From NCBI GenBank assembly GCA_021793535.1, contig JAJYSO010000032.1:1-9916 (forward strand): DNA of 9,916 nucleotides, in the 5' to 3' direction. Below, piece by piece: positions 6,672 to 9,916 of this stretch (its first letter is position 1; each line of letters opens with the position of its first letter). This DNA is from Bacteroidota bacterium. Its GTDB lineage: Bacteria; Bacteroidota; Bacteroidia; Flavobacteriales; Flavobacteriaceae. The position numbers and the translations under genes were made by a program. The notes under the pieces were generated by a model, which saw only the letters and a program-made list of their open reading frames with translations, did not search any database and was not told where the DNA came from.

Positions 6672-6717
6672 AAGAGCCCTCCTAAATCAAAACGTGACCT
6701 CTTAAAGGGCTTTTCTT
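6672..6717. terminator. Candidate shared terminator of converging genes
   Basis: AAGAGCCCT (6672-6680) can pair with AGGGCTTTT (6706-6714), a 9-bp stem with one G-U pair, followed on the + strand by a T-rich TTTTCTT. The loop of 25 bases carries the last codons and stop of the - strand DUF1266 gene. It is best oriented to end the S4 transcript; on the - strand the run is CTCTTCT, which is weaker. Confidence 0.5.
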
Positions 6718-7392
6718 ATGGGTCAAAAGCTTATGGGATAGATACTGAATATCTTTATAATCGGCATGGCCATTCAAACTCCTTCCCAGGATATAGCTTT
6801 TGGTATAGCCCTCCCAAGTTTTGCAATTCTTTTTGAGTTCTTTATACAGTCCAATTAATATGGATTTTGTTACCATCTCATTGAAGAAACCCATATCGTA
6901 CGCACACCTGGCCATCAGTGCTCCGCGAGCCATGTTCCAAGCCGTATCTTTATAGGCCTCTGCTTCTTGATAGCTGGAAAAAACCTTCTTTTTAAGGAGT
7001 AGAGGAAGCACTTTCTTAAGGTCCTCACAATAGACGATATAGTGTTCCAGTGCGATTTTGTCTTCAGGTAGATTTTCCTTTAAGTAAGATTTGTAATCCA
7101 GTTGTGAGACTGCTTTATATACCGTAGAAAGGTTCTTATCCTGATTTTGTTTGATCAAATTACTCAGCGCTTCTAAGGCATCTTCTCGATCTTTGATGTG
7201 CCATAGCCCTTCGACAATATCTTTAATTTCCTTTTCGCTTAATCCGGTAGTGTATGCATTGAGATAAGCAAAGTGTTGAGAAGCTTCAAAAGCACTGACT
7301 AAAACATAATTTAATTCCTCTCCTTCCAGTGGGTGATCTGTGTTTACCCTGATGTCTCCCATACGGAAAAGTTGTACTAAACTAGATAACAT
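6682..7392 (-). CDS. DUF1266 domain protein
   Basis: A 236-residue soluble protein without signal peptide or membrane segments. The C-terminal half matches the DUF1266 pattern (YbeR/YbeU-like proteins of unknown function): an aromatic/acidic helix 'DTAWNMARGALMARCAYDMGF' (about 147-167), then 'TWEGYTKSYILGRSLNG' (about 192-208), whose Trp and Gly-Arg are the family signature. An earlier 'GLWHIKDREDALEAL' (about 62-76) corresponds to the N-terminal conserved helix. The protein is mostly helical and rich in Lys and Leu. It is downstream of dnaN on the same strand with a 161-base spacer containing a hairpin, so read-through from dnaN is possible but uncertain. I know of no established biochemical role for the family and assign none. 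The start ATG at 7392 is the only reasonable one. Confidence 0.8.
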   Translation of the reverse strand: MLSSLVQLFRMGDIRVNTDHPLEGEELNYVLVSAFEASQHFAYLNAYTTGLSEKEIKDIVEGLWHIKDREDALEALSNLIKQNQDKNLSTVYKAVSQLDYKSYLKENLPEDKIALEHYIVYCEDLKKVLPLLLKKKVFSSYQEAEAYKDTAWNMARGALMARCAYDMGFFNEMVTKSILIGLYKELKKNCKTWEGYTKSYILGRSLNGHADYKDIQYLSHKLLTHKKSPLRGHVLI

Positions 7393-7486
7393 GAATTGGC
7401 TTGTGTTTGTGATGGAGGATAAACCCGGTGGGACAACATAACACTGCTATTTCAAAGTATGGAAGTACCTTAAAATAAAAATGCTT

Positions 7487-7515
7487 ACCGCCTAGAGGTT
7501 TCCTCTATTTTCGGT
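7487..7515 (-). terminator. Compact hairpin after dnaN, possible terminator
   Basis: TAGAGG (7493-7498) pairs with CCTCTA (7502-7507) around a 3-base loop. ACCG (7487-7490) pairs with CGGT (7512-7515) outside an internal loop. It begins about 40 bases past the dnaN stop on the - strand. The T-rich tract on that strand (bases 7481-7470 region) starts a few bases beyond the stem rather than directly after it, so termination is plausible but not certain. Confidence 0.45.
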
Positions 7516-7553
7516 GTTGAAACGTATTTTGTTGATGTCTTAAGAGTATTCCT

Positions 7554-8675
7554 TTATGCGTTTAACATGACCGGCATAACTAACATTAAGACTTGTTCTC
7601 CTTCTTCTAATCCATCTTTAGGCGTTAAAATCCCTGCGCGATTAGGTAAGCTCATCTCCAATCGAATGGCATCCGAACTCAGGTTATTGAGCATTTCAAT
7701 TAAAAATCTGGAATTAAACCCGATTTCTAGATCATCTCCTTTGTAGTCACAAGTTAAGCGTTCTTCGGCTTTGTTACTAAAGTCAATGTCTTCGGCAGAA
7801 ATCTTAAGTTCAGCACCCGCCATGGTTAATTTAATTTGGTGTGTAGTCTTGTTAGAGAAGATGGAAATACGCCGTACAGAGTTTAAAAACTGTTGTCGGT
7901 CAATCTCCAATATGTTGGGATTTTCTTGGGGAATAACCGCTTCATAGTTGGGGTACTTTCCATCGATTAAGCGGCAAGTGAGTTCCATGTCGTCAAATGA
8001 AAACTGTGCATTTGCTTCGTTATAGAGAACAGTGACTTCTTCTTCACTTCCTGCCAAAGTACTCTTGAGCAAGTTCAAGGGCTTTTTAGGCATGATAAAA
8101 GCACTCTCGGTGGCCGTTGTAATGTCCTTCCTGGCATATCGAACCAGTTTGTGTGCGTCGGTAGCTACAAAGGTTAAACCTTGAGGGGAGAATTCGAAGA
8201 GGACCCCGCACATTACGGGACGAAGGTCATCATTTCCAGTGGCAAAGATCGTTTTGGTAATGGCTGTGGAAAGAATATCTCCGAGTAGACTGGTGCGTTG
8301 AGCATCTTCGATCTGTGGAATACTGGGGAACTCATCGCTATCGGCATAAGCCAATGCGTATTTTCCTTGGCTCGAGCTCAATTCAACAGTGTTGCTCTCT
8401 TTTTCGACGATGAAAGTAAGCGGTTGTTCTGCAAAGGTTTTCAGGGTGTCTAGAAGTAATTTGGCAGGGATGGCTACACTCCCTGTATCTTCGGACTCAA
8501 CCTCCAAAGTTGCAGATATCGTAGTTTCCAAGTCAGAAGCTGAAACTTTCAGCTCATTCCTGTTCAATTCAAATAAGAAGTTATCCAAAATAGGAATGGT
8601 ATTGCTATTGTTGATTACGCCTCCTAAAATTTGAAGTTTTTTATGTAAATAGGAACTTGAAACAATAAATTTCAT
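7554..8675 (-). CDS. dnaN: DNA polymerase III beta subunit (sliding clamp)
   Basis: Ring-shaped processivity clamp that tethers DNA polymerase III and other proteins to DNA. The chosen start, ATG at 8675, gives the standard N-terminus MKFIVSSSYLHKKLQ and 373 residues, the normal length. An ATG 15 bases upstream would add five residues with no family support. The three clamp domains are recognisable: domain 1 (about 1-120, 'NTIPILDNFLFEL', 'KYALAYADSDEFP'), domain 2 (about 128-245, 'NDDLRPVMCGVLFEF', 'ATDAHKLVRYA', 'LIDGKYPNYEAVIP') and domain 3 (about 250-373), ending in the partner-binding pocket strand 'LMLVMPVMLN'. No dnaA, recF or gyrB lies beside it, so it is not in the classical dnaA-dnaN arrangement. 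A TATATTTG -7 element stands just upstream, and the gene is divergent from the protease gene. Confidence 0.97.
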   Translation of the reverse strand: MKFIVSSSYLHKKLQILGGVINNSNTIPILDNFLFELNRNELKVSASDLETTISATLEVESEDTGSVAIPAKLLLDTLKTFAEQPLTFIVEKESNTVELSSSQGKYALAYADSDEFPSIPQIEDAQRTSLLGDILSTAITKTIFATGNDDLRPVMCGVLFEFSPQGLTFVATDAHKLVRYARKDITTATESAFIMPKKPLNLLKSTLAGSEEEVTVLYNEANAQFSFDDMELTCRLIDGKYPNYEAVIPQENPNILEIDRQQFLNSVRRISIFSNKTTHQIKLTMAGAELKISAEDIDFSNKAEERLTCDYKGDDLEIGFNSRFLIEMLNNLSSDAIRLEMSLPNRAGILTPKDGLEEGEQVLMLVMPVMLNA

Positions 8676-8682
8676 TATGCTT

Positions 8683-8698
8683 TTGATCAATTGATTAA
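8683..8698. repeat. Tandem TTGATCAA / TTGATTAA near the dnaN start site
   Basis: The palindrome TTGATCAA (8683-8690) is followed at once by a one-mismatch copy (8691-8698). A further exact copy lies at 8799-8806, just before the protease start. They flank the predicted starts of both divergent genes. TTGATCAA also occurs inside the SurA-like gene (near 1774), so it is not restricted to this spacer. Confidence 0.35.
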
Positions 8699-8702
8699 GT
8701 CA

Positions 8703-8710
8703 CAAATATA
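8703..8710 (-). promoter_or_regulatory. Candidate dnaN -7 element
   Basis: On the - strand this reads TATATTTG, an exact TAnnTTTG match. It would start transcription near 8696, about 20 bases before the dnaN ATG. No TTG stands at the expected -33 distance, so the call rests on the -7 element and position. Confidence 0.45.
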
Positions 8711-8734
8711 TTTCATTCCCTTTAGATCTTTGAC

Positions 8735-8742
8735 TATTTTTG
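8735..8742 (+). promoter_or_regulatory. Candidate protease-gene -7 element
   Basis: TATTTTTG is an exact TAnnTTTG match on the + strand within the 137-base divergent spacer. A start near 8749 would give a leader of about 64 bases. No well-placed TTG for -33 is visible. Confidence 0.35.
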
Positions 8743-8812
8743 TAAATAATTTTAAAGACCGAACGGGTAGACATCAAAAGTTTCAAATGTGTATGGAATT
8801 GATCAATAAGAG

Positions 8813-9916
8813 GTGAGAAGAAAATTACTTATTATTTTTTGGATTGGGATTTGGTTTTCTCAGAATCCTAATTGGGCACAGACAAGGTTGCAACGAACAC
8901 GGATCTTACAAAGTTCCGATCTTCCTTCTTTACGTTCCAAGAACAATCCCCATTTGATACAATTTAGAGCTCAACGGGAGCGCGGCGCAACTTTTTCCAG
9001 AAATCACCGATTACCCCTTAAGGTAAGAAATCGAAACGGGAGTTTTTCTCACTTTTCACGTATTGATGAAAAAGGAAACTTGATTTACCTCAAGCCGTAC
9101 AACAATACGGATGCTGCCCGAACCATCGGGGTAAACAGTTTGTATGACGGCGGTTCACTCGGGCTAGACCTTTCTGGGAAAAATATGGTAGTGGGGATGT
9201 GGGACGCGGGCAGGGTCCGAGAAACTCACGAATTGCTTAGCGGTAAGGTGGAGCAAGAGGACAATGCTCAGCAGTATGACGATCATTCCACTCAAGTGGC
9301 TGGAACGCTGGTCGGTAAAAAATTAAATTCTCCCATAGGATCTCGGGCGCAGGGAATGGCCTATGAAGCGCACTTGGAAGCATATGATTGGGAGGATGAC
9401 CTTGAAGAAATGTACAGTGCTGCGGCTAAAGGGCTCTTGATTTCCAATCATTCGTATGGGGCGGATTTGGAAATGATCAGAAATCCTCAAAATATCCTAG
9501 GCTCCTATGATCAACTGTCCGCAGCAGTGGATAATTTAATGTTCTCTGCACCCTATTACTTGGTGGTCAATGCAGCAGGAAATGATCGGGATATTTACCA
9601 GAGAATTAACCCCGCCGACGGGGGATACAATTTATTAGCTGGCCAAATGAGTACCGCAAAAAATGCATTGGTGGTATCGGCCGTATACAATGTTCCGGAT
9701 TATCAGGGCCCTTCTAGTGTGCAAATGTCTGAATTTAGCAGTTGGGGCCCCACCAATGACAATCGCATTAAACCGGATATTGCCGCCGACGGGATGTTTA
9801 TCTTATCCAGTGTAGCAAATAACTTGTCAGGACGACCAGCAAATAATTTATATGATTTTTATTCCGGAACCTCAGCGGCGTCTCCAAGTGTTTCGGGGGG
9901 AATACTCTTGTTACAA
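8813..9916 (+). CDS. Secreted subtilisin-like (S8) serine protease, 3' end cut off
   Basis: Exported endopeptidase; the first 368 codons are in the window and the frame is open to the edge. The start is GTG at 8813: an in-frame TAA lies at 8807 and no ATG occurs before the mature region. The signal peptide is RRKLLIIFWIGIWF.. with likely cleavage after NPNWAQ (about residue 23). A propeptide-like basic region (about 24-105) leads to the catalytic domain. The catalytic Asp is D131 in 'VVGMWDAGRV', the His is H158 in 'YDDHSTQVAGTLVG', the oxyanion Asn is N257 in 'VVNAAGNDRD', and the Ser is S354 in 'YSGTSAASPSVSGG', so the triad is complete. Flavobacterial proteases of this kind usually continue into accessory domains and a type IX secretion C-terminal signal, which cannot be seen here. 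Divergent from dnaN. Confidence 0.93.
   Translation, partial: MRRKLLIIFWIGIWFSQNPNWAQTRLQRTRILQSSDLPSLRSKNNPHLIQFRAQRERGATFSRNHRLPLKVRNRNGSFSHFSRIDEKGNLIYLKPYNNTDAARTIGVNSLYDGGSLGLDLSGKNMVVGMWDAGRVRETHELLSGKVEQEDNAQQYDDHSTQVAGTLVGKKLNSPIGSRAQGMAYEAHLEAYDWEDDLEEMYSAAAKGLLISNHSYGADLEMIRNPQNILGSYDQLSAAVDNLMFSAPYYLVVNAAGNDRDIYQRINPADGGYNLLAGQMSTAKNALVVSAVYNVPDYQGPSSVQMSEFSSWGPTNDNRIKPDIAADGMFILSSVANNLSGRPANNLYDFYSGTSAASPSVSGGILLLQ

Noticed and set aside
7393..7553. Replication origin near dnaN
   Set aside because: No DnaA-box cluster (TTATCCACA-like) and no dnaA neighbour; dnaN is often away from oriC in Bacteroidota.
8676..8690. Upstream ATG of dnaN at 8690
   Set aside because: The family N-terminus is MKFIVSS at 8675; the five extra residues have no support.
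1..9916. CRISPR array, insertion sequence, integrase or phage genes
   Set aside because: No spaced direct repeats, transposase motifs, terminal inverted repeats or phage proteins were seen.

Overview
The window looks like a chromosomal, mostly housekeeping stretch of a member of the Bacteroidota, most likely a flavobacterium. The reasons are: genes start without strong Shine-Dalgarno sites; several spacers carry TAnnTTTG-type -7 elements; the SurA-like chaperone, YfcE-type phosphoesterase, RF1, S4 protein and DnaN all have a flavobacterial flavour; and there is an FKBP lipoprotein with an acidic calcium-type repeat tail. I see no insertion sequence, phage gene, CRISPR array, tRNA or rRNA.

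Layout, left to right. (1) On the + strand, bases 1-3067 hold a cluster for extracytoplasmic protein folding: the 3' part of a parvulin-related protein, a SurA-like chaperone with two rotamase domains, and a MoxR-type AAA+ ATPase, all overlapping or 4 bases apart. (2) Bases 3119-4751, + strand: a YfcE-type metallophosphoesterase and prfA (RF1), the latter behind its own candidate promoter. (3) Bases 4752-5249: a 498-base stretch with no recognisable gene. It is locally GC-rich and has two overlapping open frames of about 100 codons on the - strand, and it is the least explained part of the window. (4) Bases 5250-6191, - strand: an FKBP-like lipoprotein with a tail of Asp-rich repeats, divergent from (5) an Hsp15-like S4 RNA-binding protein at 6265-6651. 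A perfect 10-base inverted repeat lies between their starts. (6) On the - strand, a DUF1266 protein (6682-7392) sits downstream of dnaN, the beta sliding clamp (7554-8675). (7) On the + strand from 8813 to the window edge, divergent from dnaN, lies a secreted subtilisin-like (S8) protease. It has a GTG start and a complete catalytic triad, and its C-terminus is cut off.

Two themes connect the genes. One is protein folding outside the cytoplasm: parvulins, the FKBP lipoprotein and possibly the MoxR ATPase. The other is translation and replication housekeeping: RF1, the Hsp15-like protein and the sliding clamp. I did not find a convincing new multi-gene system. The points most worth checking are the unexplained 498-base stretch, the palindrome between the lipoprotein and S4 genes, and the high share of UAG stop codons (5 of 9), prfA's own stop included.
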